This document shows positions 39,391 through 51,300 of a stretch of DNA of 64,000 nucleotides, one piece after another. A model generated the notes under the pieces. The model was not told where the DNA came from and searched no databases. It saw only the letters and a list, made by a program, of their open reading frames with translations. Location: the NCBI GenBank assembly GCA_037013685.1, contig CM072886.1, positions 22,265,080-22,329,079 of the forward strand. The letters run 5' to 3'. This DNA comes from Acridotheres tristis (lineage: Eukaryota > Chordata > Aves > Passeriformes > Sturnidae). Made by a program: the position numbers and the translations under genes. Within the stretch, counting starts at the first letter, position 1; every line of letters starts with the position of its first letter.

Positions 39391-42300
39391 TGAGATGAGA
39401 AGACAAGGAATTATCCGATCCAGTATAGCCATTATTATGTTTACAATACTTGAAAACAAAATGGGAAATAAAAATGCATATATTGGTAACAACGAACTTT
39501 TAAAAGAACTGAAGTTATATATTGTCTATTTGATTCTTTTATTTGTGAAGTCTAGAACAAATAGAAATTTGGCTGCAAACCTGATATGAAGCTGTTTCAT
39601 GAAAGCACGCAATAAATTGTATTAATTATTAAAATGTTGACATATAAATAGTAGAAGTGGAGGTAATTAGATTATCTAGTTATTAACAACGTTTGAGTAT
39701 GTATATAATGAAAATAATTTTTGGCTTACCTTAGTTAATGTCTTGAAACAGAATTGCTATTAAGGATCAAATTCTTTCAAATTTCAAAGTAGAAATAAAC
39801 TAGTTTTTTCCCCATTTAGAGTCTTAGATATTTATTCCTAAGCAAAATTCAGATTTATTTTTGAAGATTAACACTTTTTTTTTACAAGTCAGTCTGAAAT
39901 AACTCAAAAACAGCAGAGGATTCATACCAGTCTTTGTCGGATCTAATTTTTAATTTATGCTACAGCCCTTCCAAATCTACAGAGCTGAAAAAAAAAACCT
40001 GTAAGTTTTTTTTCCCTAGTTTTGTAAAGGCTTGTTTCATATTTTTATAATTCTTCTTCTTAAAGTTGTGCACGTGATGAAACTACAAAAGGTAAAGGTT
40101 TTACTTTTATAGGCTGTTGTAGAAGCCAGGTACTTTTTCAGATTTCCAAACAGAAAATCAATTGAACCCAGAATCTCAAGAACAGATTGGCTCCAAGAAT
40201 CTATTATAACTATTTTAAGTATTGGACTGTGGATGCAAACAGTAAGAAGACTCATGAGTAAATATAAGTATTGAATGAAGAATTATGATTTCAGGACAAG
40301 ATCAATCACTAAGTTGCTGGACTAAAGAAATTTCTTCTCTTTGCATTGTCTAATTAAGCTATTAACAGATCTTTCTGTAATAAATAGGACTGACTGCTGT
40401 TGGAAAATATAATGGATTCTATCAATTTCTAACTTTGCAGTCAAGGAAAACATTTTGTAGCGTGAAGACGAAGCTAAATAAAAAGGAATGCAAGTCCTGC
40501 AGGTCTTTAACATATTTTAAACTCATTTTGGTGTTTCCACAGAATTCTTATGGAGAGGATATCTGAGATTCTGCTAGAAGTTCAGCACCATCCTGATCCT
40601 TTCTAATTAATTAAATCTCAGTCGTCTTAAGTGCAGCATAGGAGTCCTTACTGCCATCAAGGATTCGTTATTTCTCAGTACCTGAAAACTTGCTCTCTTT
40701 CTTCTCTGGCGAATCAGGGACTGTTTCACAAATCTGGCACTAGTTTTCATCCAGAATTTTCTAGTCTGCATCTTTATCTTTTGCTGTATCAAGCAGCCAT
40801 TTACCTAGGTCAGGCATTGCTTTGACATAATAGTTTCGGATCATCAAGTTTGGCTGAGATTTTATCTTGCCTCAGATACCTTTGAGCAGCCTTCTTGTCT
40901 GCCTGCCTTTAGCTTTTAGCATAAGCACAGGACTGTGTCCAAAGAGATGTCTGGATCTGGTTTAATCCACTCTTAGGAAAATTGCTGTTGAAGTTGAAAA
41001 TTGTTAAAATACTTTGAAGGATGAATAATTTGATTATATCAGGTGATTATGTGAAGTATAATGTAGTCTGTGTGCTAAACCAGTGAAACAAAAAACCAAT
41101 CCTAGCTTTCTATAACTGTATTGCAATTTACTCCAATAACCGTATTGAAAATTTACTGCAAACTGGTTAGCCTTAGTCGGTACAAATGCCACTGGATTTG
41201 TTGGAGCACAGATGCTCTTTTATTGTTATGACACATTTCTGTGTGAACAGAGAGTTTTTTGTTTTCAGGCATAATAAGAAATTGAAACAGTGGATGCAAT
41301 AGTGAAATGTTCTAGCAGACACAAGATGTAAGAATCTGGTGACCTGGATGTTGTGGTTCAGAGTATAAAGAATGGGGTTTATATCAAAGTTTTGCTACTT
41401 AAGAAAGACTAAGAGACAAATGTAACAAGACTTCTAAAAGAATGATTTAAAAAAATTATGTGTGTGATTCTGTAATATTCTTTGGGCATGTGAACTGAAG
41501 TTTATGCCAGGCAGGAGTGAGCAGAAAGCTCCCCAGTTGATGCTTCGAAACTTCTCAGCAATATTAGCTGTGAAAAGAACAAAGAAAAAGTAAAATTGAA
41601 AATTCTTTTATTTCTATCATAGAACATCTGCTTTCTTTGCTTATGGCTTAGATGTTTAATATAAATACTAATTTTAAAGCACATTATTACATTTGTTTTC
41701 CTTTAAGCTTGGATGTCAGGAAGGGTAGTAATACCAATTGTTAGTTTATATTTCTCTTTGTTTCTGAAGGAAACTTCTTTGTCCTGACTGGAGGGAGCAT
41801 CGTATTGATAAGCTGCATAGGTACATACTAATTTAGGAAGATTCAGTGGAAAAAAATAATCATAAGAAATTTATGCAGCCTCAGCCATTTCCTAGAAATA
41901 AAAAAATGTCAGAATAAGGATAATGACAATTTGGTCAGGATAATCACAATTTACCTAGTTGTGTAGGCCCGTTATGATTAGGTCCTTTAGTCAAAATAAA
42001 CACCTACTGGTTTTGCCTTACTTGTCTCACATGGCAATGGCCCATGGATGAGGAAAGTTGTGTAGAGTCCTTTCTCTTTTCAACCTACTGCTGACTGTTT
42101 TCACTTGTTTCCTGGGTTTTTCTTGCTCCTGGAAATTCAGCCAGGCTTGTTACTTCTGCTCTTTTTCCACTGTCTTATCTGGTTGCCAGCAGGAATAGTG
42201 AGAGCATAGGAAAAATGGCATGAGTGCTGTTACTGTCTTCTCTGGCTTCAGCATGACCCCTAGATGTGATGACAGGGAAAGTTCCACTTAACCATCAGGC

Positions 42301-42685
42301 ACTGTGTCTGTACAGTCATTTATGATCCAGTGTCTGTACAGTTACTTCTGGTGAAAGCTTCATGGAAATAGTTGAAGAACTTCTCTATTAAAATGATGTT
42401 TTACTACTTGGAGAGTATTTTTTCAGACTGGTACTTGAAAATCTTTCTATTATTAAGCCTGTATAATGTTCTGTTTCATGTAATTCTGATGCCAAATGGG
42501 TCAGATTTTGCAAAGTGAGTGACTCTGGTACCTTGCATTTCTCCTTCCGTTTCTTGCCTTACATGGGAAAGGTCAGTAAGTCAGTTCTACAAAGAACAGC
42601 AGTCATTTGTATTGTAATAGTGTCTGCATCAGTCCCTAGGTATGTTGGTTATGTTAGTAGGAGAACTGATAAAAGAAGCAATAGA
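39391..42685 (+). other. ANKIB1 intron 1 segment, no gene recognised
   Basis: AT-rich. Small local duplications only, for example AGGATAAT-ACAATTT twice near 41917-41955 and GTGTCTGTACAG twice near 42305-42345. Confidence 0.5.
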
Positions 42686-42689
42686 ACTG

Positions 42690-43238
42690 CATGACCAGCA
42701 GGTCAAGGGAGGTAACCTTGCTCTGGTGAGATGCCACTTGGAGCACTGTGTCCAGCTCTGGGATCCCCCGTACAAGAATGGACCTGTTGGAGTGAGTCCA
42801 GAGGACTCTCACAAAAATGGTCAGAGGCCTGAAATACCTTTTCTATGAAGAAATGCTAAAAGGGTTGTTCAGCCCAGAGTAGAGAAAGCTCTAGGGAGAC
42901 CTTGTTGCAGCATTTCAATAATTAAAGGGGGTTCTTTAAAAAAGATAGAGGCTTTTTACCAAGGCCGGTTTTGGCAAGGCAAGAGGCATTGACTTTAAAC
43001 AGAAAGAAGTAGATGTGGATTGGACATAAGGAAGAAACATTTTATGATCAGGGTGGCGAGGCACTGAAACAGGCTGTCCAGAGTTGTGGATGCCCCATGA
43101 TTGGTAGTGTTCGAGCTCAGGTTGGACAGGACTTTGAGCAACCTGGTCTGCTGAAAGATGTCTCTGTCTATGACAGAAGGGTTGGACGTTTTGATCTTTA
43201 AAGATTCTTTCCAGTACAAATCCTTCTGTGATTCAAGC
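42690..43238 (+). mobile_element. CR1 LINE 3' end
   Basis: Contains, in consensus order, the CTCTGGTGAGATGCCACTTG block, CAGCTCTGGGATCC, GAGTGAGTCCAGAGGA, GGAGACCTTGTTGCAGCATT, the GGTGGCGAGGCACTGAAACA block, GTTGTGGATGCCCCATGATT, and a terminal CTTCTGTGATTC. A typical 5'-truncated CR1 copy in the ANKIB1 sense, moderately diverged and with its 3' terminus intact. Confidence 0.93.
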
Positions 43239-46200
43239 TCAGGTAACATTGGATTTCTTTAAAATATTTATTCTCTTTCTGTTTTCTTTGGCTTGATACT
43301 CATCTTGAAGCCAAAAATCGTTATACAACAAGGTTATGTTTCATTGTAATTACACTGGTGTCAAGAATAATCTTCCTAAATACAGACTGTATATGACATG
43401 CTATAATTAAATTTTGTTATCCATGGCCTTTATGTAAATTGTTAAACTGTTTGTATGCAGTGGGGAAAAACAGCCAAATATTTCAGCAGAGGTGTTCTGG
43501 CAAAAGTTAAAAAGACTTCTTCAAGTTATGTGTTTGTTTAAATTAATTTTAGATTAGATCCAATATATCGTTTGCTATTTCCCTGCCAAAGTCAGAATTT
43601 TGCCAGTGGGTACTATAAAACATTTTATCAGAAGTTCAGCAGTTGCAGTTCTCCTAATTTTCTGGTGTACATAGGATGCAAGTGATGATCCTTGTCACTG
43701 CAGTTACCTGAATGGCTCGTTCTTAGTTAGCAATGATGACTCTTGAAACTGTGGGGAGTCAGCATCATGATAAGCATGGTGCTTGGACTAAAAAGAGTTA
43801 AATAGTTCCTGAAGTTGTCTCTCAGAAATGCTGTAAAACACTTCTTAAATGCTGTGTAGAAAACGTACTTTGTTAGAGGAATCCATCTCATTTTAGACAC
43901 ACAATGATCTCCCATATTCTGTGTTTAGACCTTTTAATGAATGTGTTACTTTGAAGGAGTGCTGACTAGTTAAATTACCTCTTTGTTAAAAAGAAATTGA
44001 TTTGTTCATTCATCTGAAGAAAATCAAGATCTCTTTGAAAGATCAGCAGGGTCACATTGTCTTTTAGCTTTACACGGAACAAAACCAGCACATAAGAATG
44101 CCTCCAGGAAACAATAAAAGTATGTGTGTGTTTCTTTCTGCTTGGGTACATTTGTGAACAATGCTCATCAGCTGTCTCAGACAGTTGAATGTGCTTTCCT
44201 CACCTCCCACTTGAAAACATGGAAACAGAGAGTCCTTTCATGTAATCAGAGTATATTACACAGAATTTCATCCATAGATACTTATGCTATTAATATACTG
44301 ACTAAGTAAGTAGAAATTTAGTCTAGTCTTCAAAGTGTAGCTTGCTTAAGTGTAAAAAGGGAACTCCGAAAAAATTGCATATTCCTTGAAATGGTGTGCA
44401 GTGTTCTTTTCAGTGCTTTAAGTTATTTGGGTAATAATAGGGAAATTTCAGTAAATGTTGGTCATTTTATTCAGAACATGCAACCTGTGGAATTATCACC
44501 AGTCTACAGATAGAGCATTGGTCCTTTCAGTGGTATTGTTATGAGTCAAGAGTCAGTGGTAGTATACTGTGATTGTTGCTTTCCTCTGACATTCGCAAAT
44601 ACAGCATATTTTGTGAGATTGGACATTTAAAAATCTCAATTTATTTGTTTCCTCACCTTTTTACTTTATTTGAAATACACTGCTGATTATAAAACTACTA
44701 GGTTTTACGTTGAAATGTACTGACTTTAGATATGAATTTTTTCCAAATGTGACTGTATGCTTTTAGAAAGGAACAATGCTTATTGTGTGCCATGTTATTG
44801 CAGGTGCCTGACCATGTGTAACCATCCTTACATTTGAAGATTTACCTTATAGGCCTCTTTCACATTTACAAGGTCCAGTAAGTGTATGATCCTACAAACT
44901 GATACTCATACAAAACAGCTTCCTCAGAGAAACTTCTGCTTCAGGAAGATGCTATGGTTTCTAAATATATAAGGGGTTTTCAGATTTTACTGTGGAATGT
45001 CCTCGTGAGCATCCCTGTGTTGCCATCTTGTTTAGTTTCACTTTTTGTGGATGTGCCTTGGCAGACATTAAGTTTTGCTTTCAATTCTATCAGTTTAACA
45101 TGACTGAAAATTACGTTGACATTAGAGCTTTTGGCTGGCCGTGTTCTATCAGAGGTTCTCCAGAAGGCTGTCTTTGAGCCTTCATGCAGTTTCAAACTTG
45201 TTTACTCATGCTAAGCTGAGCAAATATACTTGAAAAATACATCCTGGACTCAGTCACAGCCAGGGTCCAGGCACATTGCACCCTATAGAGATTGGTCAGT
45301 CAAGTTCCCCATGAGGTTTTCCATATTTCTTTATGTTGATATCTTCATTCATCCTTTCATGTTCTAGTAGTGCTCTCTACCAGTACTGGTTGTCTTTACT
45401 GTAACTTTTTCTAGGCAGATCAATCTGACAAAAATACACAAATTTCTTCAGACTTTCTGCCCCATACAGCGCCAGTCTGTGAGTCCCATCTGTTCCTTAC
45501 TCTCTGAATTGTTGCCTTGTAACTCTTGGTGGTGGTTTCTCTGTAGTTTTTTGTCTATTGAATCTGATTTCAGAGAGGACACACATTTGTCTTAAGGAAC
45601 AATCTAGCTCAGTTCAGTTAATCACAGCTAAGCAAAGTGTGTTTGGATGACTTTTGCAGAGGTTCCAGTCTTCTGGGCATGATGTGTGTGTGAGGGTAGG
45701 GAGAAGGCAAAGAAGCAGCACGGTGACTGAAGTGTGTTCACATGCTGCCAGCATGGGAGGTGTTGCACTGGTTAAGAACTTTACCAGTCTCTGGTTCCTA
45801 TTCTTTAGCTTATCACGGGTGCTAAGTGTCCTGTGTGTCATCAGCTGCTGTTACCTCTTTATACAGGTGCTGGGTGACACTTGTTCACTTCTTTGTGATG
45901 AAAAGGTGATGCTAACAGCATTAGGCTGTGACACAGAAGTCATTTTTATAGCTCCTTAATAAACTGACAGTGTTTTATGCACTGTATCTAAAGTGTACTC
46001 TTACTTTAGTCAGTAGAACAGTCTATAGTGAGCTTTTTATACTAAAACAAACAGTATGATTGGGATTAAATGCCAGAACTATGTCTGTCTGTAGCTTGAC
46101 TTAATCTAATAAAATGTCAAATATTTCTTTTTGTGCTTCTTCCCCTTCTAATCTAGATAGAGAAGGTCTTAGGGTGCTAGTGTTGGTAGACTAGGTACAA

Positions 46201-46320
46201 ATCTTTTAGATTTTAGATTTGAGTAGTCTCCATAACCAGCAGATTGAAAAGCTAGCCCTAAAAAAGTTCTGATGTATTTTTTGCCTGGAACCTAAAGATA
46301 CCATTAAGAAGAATATTTTT
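43239..46320 (+). other. ANKIB1 intron 1 segment, no gene recognised
   Basis: Unassigned AT-rich sequence. The 101-codon plus-strand frame at 45654-45959 has no domain I recognise and no clear splice context. Confidence 0.5.
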
Positions 46321-46325
46321 ACCTG

Positions 46326-46508
46326 AAGGATGGTTGGGCACAAGAACACACTCCCCAGGGTAGTGGTCATGGCACCAAGCCTGACAGAGTTTAAGAAACT
46401 TTTGGTACATGGTGTGATTCTTGAGGGTGTTCTGTGCAGGGCTGGGAGCTGGACTTTGATGATCCTTGTGGGTCCCTTCCAACTCAATATGTTCTATGAT
46501 TCTGTGGT
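46326..46508 (+). mobile_element. CR1 LINE 3' tail
   Basis: CCCAGGGTAGTGGTCATGGC, then the GACTTTGATGATCCTTGTGG block and GTCCCTTCCAACTCAATATG, ending in TTCTATGATTCTGTGG, the octamer-type CR1 terminus. In the ANKIB1 sense. Confidence 0.9.
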
Positions 46509-47924
46509 TTCTCTTGTATCACTGACTAAAGTACAGCAAATTAAATAACTAAAATTAAGGCCTTGACAGAGTTTCATTGGGAACAACTCTAAAATGTTAT
46601 CTGAATTTCACAGAACTTTGAGGATTTTGTTGTTGTTGTTTGCAAAAAAATTTCCTACAAACATGAAGCCCTGGAATGAATTTTGAAATTAATTTGCAAT
46701 TACAGTTGAGACTAATGGATATTCCAGAGCATAATTATAGAATGATGATTCTTTTGTTCCATCCTACTGAATTGCTGTTCACTAAAGGGAAAAAAAAAAA
46801 GGATACACCACAACAGCTTGCTCCTTTTAACTTGTGCTGCTGGATTCTGCCCCACTACCTGCAGGAATGCAGTCTTTGTCCAGTTATCACAATGTACCTT
46901 TGATTTGCCTGCACAGTATCTTGTCTCTTCTGCCATGTATGTACCTACCCCACAGTGGATTTACCACATTTCATTTAAATGATGAATGCAAGTATTGTAG
47001 ACAACACAATTAAAATTAATGTAGCAATTGCTTTAACTACGTCTATGCAGAGTTTTTTTCTTAAACTGCTTCTAGTCTATGCTGCAGCTGCCCCAGTTGC
47101 ATTCCTTTAAATGCAACACTGCAAATAAAACCAAAGCCATTCTTAAAATCCTTTTTTTCTCCACAAACTACAATTGTGAAAGAAGCATGTCTGAAAGAAA
47201 ATACTCCACCTGGATGAAAGTCTTTATGGCTGAGTCTGTAAGCCAAAGTCTCAAATTACTAAATTGAGCAATAACTTTAACCTTCAACTTGTGGTTACAT
47301 ATGCTAGCATGAAGAGATTGTAACCTAAGTTGCTAGACTCTCTATCCCACAAGCATATAAATGAGGAAATAATGAATTCTCTCACTAGCCCACACTATGT
47401 TTTATTCAAGTCAACTCTCAACATTATTACCACTTTTCAACTTTGGTATTTAAAGCACAGAGAATGTTATATTGGTGATCATTGTATGAAAGGTGAGATA
47501 TTGGCATAGCAATTTATTTTTTGTTCTGTATTTTAATGTGTAATATGTAACAAGAGTTTGATAATGTTAAGTTCTATTCACAGAGATTTAAAGTGGCACA
47601 GACACTTTCATTATTTCTCGTTGATGACTTAGAACTTTTGGCACAAACATTTTGGCATATTTCAGTGTGTAAAAAAAAACACTAAACACCACCACTCTTC
47701 TATAACCAATTCTCAAGCCTTACAGGTGCATTTGTTACTTCAGACTTTGCAGTAAAGTTCTCCCAGATACAGGTATCCAGGAGAACAAATTGTAATTAAT
47801 TAAAATTTGACAAATCTAAAATCTTTACTGTAAACATGTACAAATTATATTTAGCCTAACTTTTTCTGCTGCATCTTAATTACAAGCATCTGTGCCATCC
47901 ATACATAAAATAGGCATGCACATT
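46509..47924 (+). other. ANKIB1 intron 1 segment, no gene recognised
   Basis: AT-rich. Contains short (TTG)n near 46628-46641 and an A12 run near 46789-46800. No recognisable gene or interspersed repeat. Confidence 0.5.
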
Positions 47925-48341
47925 TGTCCTGGTTTAGGGCAAATTTAGGAGAAAATCTCCAAAGGGCCCCCCCCAGGAAGCAAACCCAAGCTCCCCTCCC
48001 CCAACCAGTTCGGGAAGAAATTTCCTCAGAGAGAAGTGGAAAACAACGTTTGAATGCTTCATTCTTAATTTTGTCTTCCTGGTAAAGTGAGATTTTTTTA
48101 AATTATTATTATTTTTATTTTGTATAGAGGGGAGAGGTTAAGAAAGGAAGAAGAACACTAAGCAGGGCTTTTTCTGCTGCCTCTGGGAGACAGCCTAGTG
48201 TTGTGAGAGTTCTTGAAAACAGCTTTTGACTTGTTTCATTTGTGTTGGTCTGTCCCAGAAGTGAGGATTAAAATTACCAACATCACAATGTGACACTCAT
48301 CCTAAGCATACAGGTCACAAGGCTTTCTCCTAAACCATGAA
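47925..48341 (+). mobile_element. Solo LTR of an avian endogenous retrovirus (ERVL-like, passerine type)
   Basis: Begins TGTCCTGGTTTAGG and ends TTTCTCCTAAACCATGA, so the ends form an imperfect inverted repeat around the expected 5'-TG; the 3' CA is mutated. Internal AGGAGAAAATCTCCAAAG and a C-rich block match the general form of LTRs I associate with songbird genomes. No internal retroviral sequence or second LTR follows, so it is a solo LTR left by recombination. No clear target-site duplication. Confidence 0.65.
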
Positions 48342-51300
48342 CCTTGTGCAAAAAATTCTAATTTATAATGTAGGACAGACTCTATAGTAAACATTTTAGA
48401 AACTCAGCTTTTAAAAATGAGCTGTTTAACTGCAGTATCCAAAGCAAATAAAATAGCTACCTTTTGAGCTAACTGTACTTGAAACAGAAGATGCTTTTAG
48501 AATGCAGTTTCAAAGTATTTCATACTTTCATCAAAAGCCAGGTGCTTTTGAAAAATTAGTATTTTTGATATCTTTTTATCCTTTCTGTGTAACTAATTTA
48601 TCACTTGTTTTTTGAAGGATTTAGAAGCCATGCAATGTACATTAATTTTAGTTAATATTTTATTTTAATATTAAGATTTAAGTATGAGGAGCTAAGTTAT
48701 CTTGCTTCTTTGATCTTGGCTCACTTAGCTTTTCCACAAGAATGTTCTTGTAGTTTACATTATGAACTACTTAAGAAGTAGTTTTTAAGGTTTTTAAACT
48801 GCAAATTGCACTTAAACTTTTAAAGGTTAAACTGTGTCATTACAAAGTGTCACTTCTGTCACATTGTCAAAAAAAGGTTTGCAAATTATTATTAGCTTCA
48901 ATCCTGATCTTTGCTCATTATATAAACAGTAGGGTTTTTTGGTGCAAGAAATATATAGCATTTTCTTCTCACAGTTAATATATTGAATATTTTGATAATA
49001 TTTTGATTAATATAATGAATATTTTGTTTCTGGTTTAGATAGATTTTCTAAGCAGTGTGATGTAGTACAGTCTGTCTCCCTTATTTTCATTCCCCAAGGT
49101 TTAGAACAGCTGCTGTATCAACAAGTGCTAGTCTTATATTCAGTAAGAAGTTCTGCTTCAATATTAAAGCAATTAAAATGTAAATTGAGAAAGGTATGCC
49201 AACTCATGAAAGACTTGTGTGTTCAATATGTGCTTCAATAAATGAGTGTTAGACGAATGTTTCCAAAATACACCCCTGATCCCCCTTGTATAATATATTA
49301 CTATTTCTTGCAAATTTCTAACAAGCACCATGGAAGTATTTCAAAGGAGGAACTCCTTCTAAAACCCTACGAAGTCATTGCTGTTCTTCTTCAGACTCAC
49401 TTCTGTGATGATGCCCATGGAAAAATCAATAGTCATTGGGCAGCTGATGCAACTGCTCTCAGGAATCTCATTGCTTCCTTGCTCTACCCATATCTTTCTT
49501 TATCCACTCTTTTTTTCGTCTTGTACTCAATCTTCAAGCTCCTATGAGAGTGGTTATGTCTTGGTTAAATTTTTATAGAGCTGTGACACCAACGTGTTGC
49601 TAATAATCCATAGAAATTACTGTTTGTTGCTAAAGCAGAGAAGTGTGATGACCCTGATGGAGTTTATAAGAATCTTTCCTTAAACTTTGTGTGGTTTTTG
49701 GGTTTTGTTAGGCTGGAACTTCTATTTGGCAATACAGTAATAAATATACTTTCAAAATTAGAATTAGATGGTTGATGTTTGGAATTCAGAAATAATATGA
49801 GATATATTTTGCAAACATTGCATTTCCTTTTTTTCTGTGTTCTTTGGTATAAAATTTTATTTGTGATTATGATAAATTTTATAAGGTTGTGCTAAAGGCT
49901 ATGATGCAGTCTTTCTGTTTGCACAGACCTTGAAGATTCAGTGAATAGATCTGCCTACAAAACAAAAACCTTGTATTTGTCCTGTAAAGTTCTGTTCAAG
50001 TCTCATTTTATTTAGATCAACTACTTGAAAATTTTCATGTTTGTGTGGTCATTTTTTTCCACTGTGATGTGAACATTAAAAAGTAGCCTAAGGATTTTAA
50101 ATGCTGGGTTTATACAAAGGGGGAAGCAAGACCAGTGGCACTGATGCCACACACCATCCATGTGAGCCCAAGAGCTGCTGACACTGCTTTAGCAGCACTT
50201 GAGTTCAGCTCACAGGAGCTCTCAGGTCTCTGAGCTGACTGGCTGATAACCCTCCAGACCACTTCCCTGCCACCTATGTACCCATGTATTGTACACCCTT
50301 TACCTCTAAAAACACGAAATGAAGGAGAGAACTAAGTTTCCTTTCCCTGAATGCCTAGTTCCAGCTTTGCTCTCTAACTTTCTGTTCTCTGCGAGTGTAA
50401 CAGGTTGGATGCTCTTCATGGAAAGATAGCTATACTGAAAGGCATCAGACTGTGTCCCTTTCAGCCATTCTTAGGTCAGAATTTTGTTGTATCAGCTGGT
50501 ATTTTATCCTTTTTCTCCTTCATTTGAGGTAGAGGCTGCTTTGGTGGCAGATGAAGTGGGGCTGTATGCTGAAAGGTGAACTGACGACTGCAAATGGGCA
50601 GATCTTGAATATTTTACAGAAGGGCACTCATCAACTACAGCAGCTTGAGAGAGGCAGCAGCTGTCACATCTTTGTTTCTTCTGGGCCTCCAAATATGCTG
50701 GGAGCCAACTGTTAGAGCCGGAGTACAGAGACAGCCTCTTCCTTGTCTCTCTGTGTTTCTGCTGATCTGTTTAATTGCAATTCAGAAAACAAAAAATACT
50801 GCCATGTGACCCACCAAATTTCCAAAGCATAAAAGGCTAATGCCTGTTGTAGTGATAAAAATGAAATACTGTATACTTGTGGATACTGTATGAAGGTGAC
50901 AGACATTAATATAGTTTATCATATCATGTGTTTTAAGTAGAGAATTGTTTTCTGAGTTAATTTTGACCCTGTCACTTCTCTCCTTGCATTCTTCCAGAGA
51001 TCAGTTTCTTGCTATCACATCAGATATAAGCTGTTTGCCATCACCTGAAGGGCCTTCATTGACTATCCCCATTCTATCATCTTTCATTTTATTTTGTAAT
51101 GTGATGGCTATATTTGCATTAGCCTTTGCTAAATTTTTAATACTTCTACATTCATTCTTGGTTTTGTTTGGAGTTCACTTGTGTCTTTTCAAAGCTATAT
51201 CATAGCTCTGTCTCATAATCCTTCTTAAAATTCTCCCTTTCCTTTGACTGAGATTCATTTCCTTAGGAGGCTGGTCCTTTTACACAAACAAGTTTTTTAC

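Noticed and set aside
45654..45959. 101-codon plus-strand frame with two hydrophobic stretches
   Set aside because: No recognisable family, no repeats of structure, no coding-like conservation that can be judged here. Kept as unassigned intron.
50945..51205. 86-codon hydrophobic frame in ANKIB1 intron 1
   Set aside because: T-rich intronic DNA often yields Leu/Phe-rich frames. Nothing recognisable.
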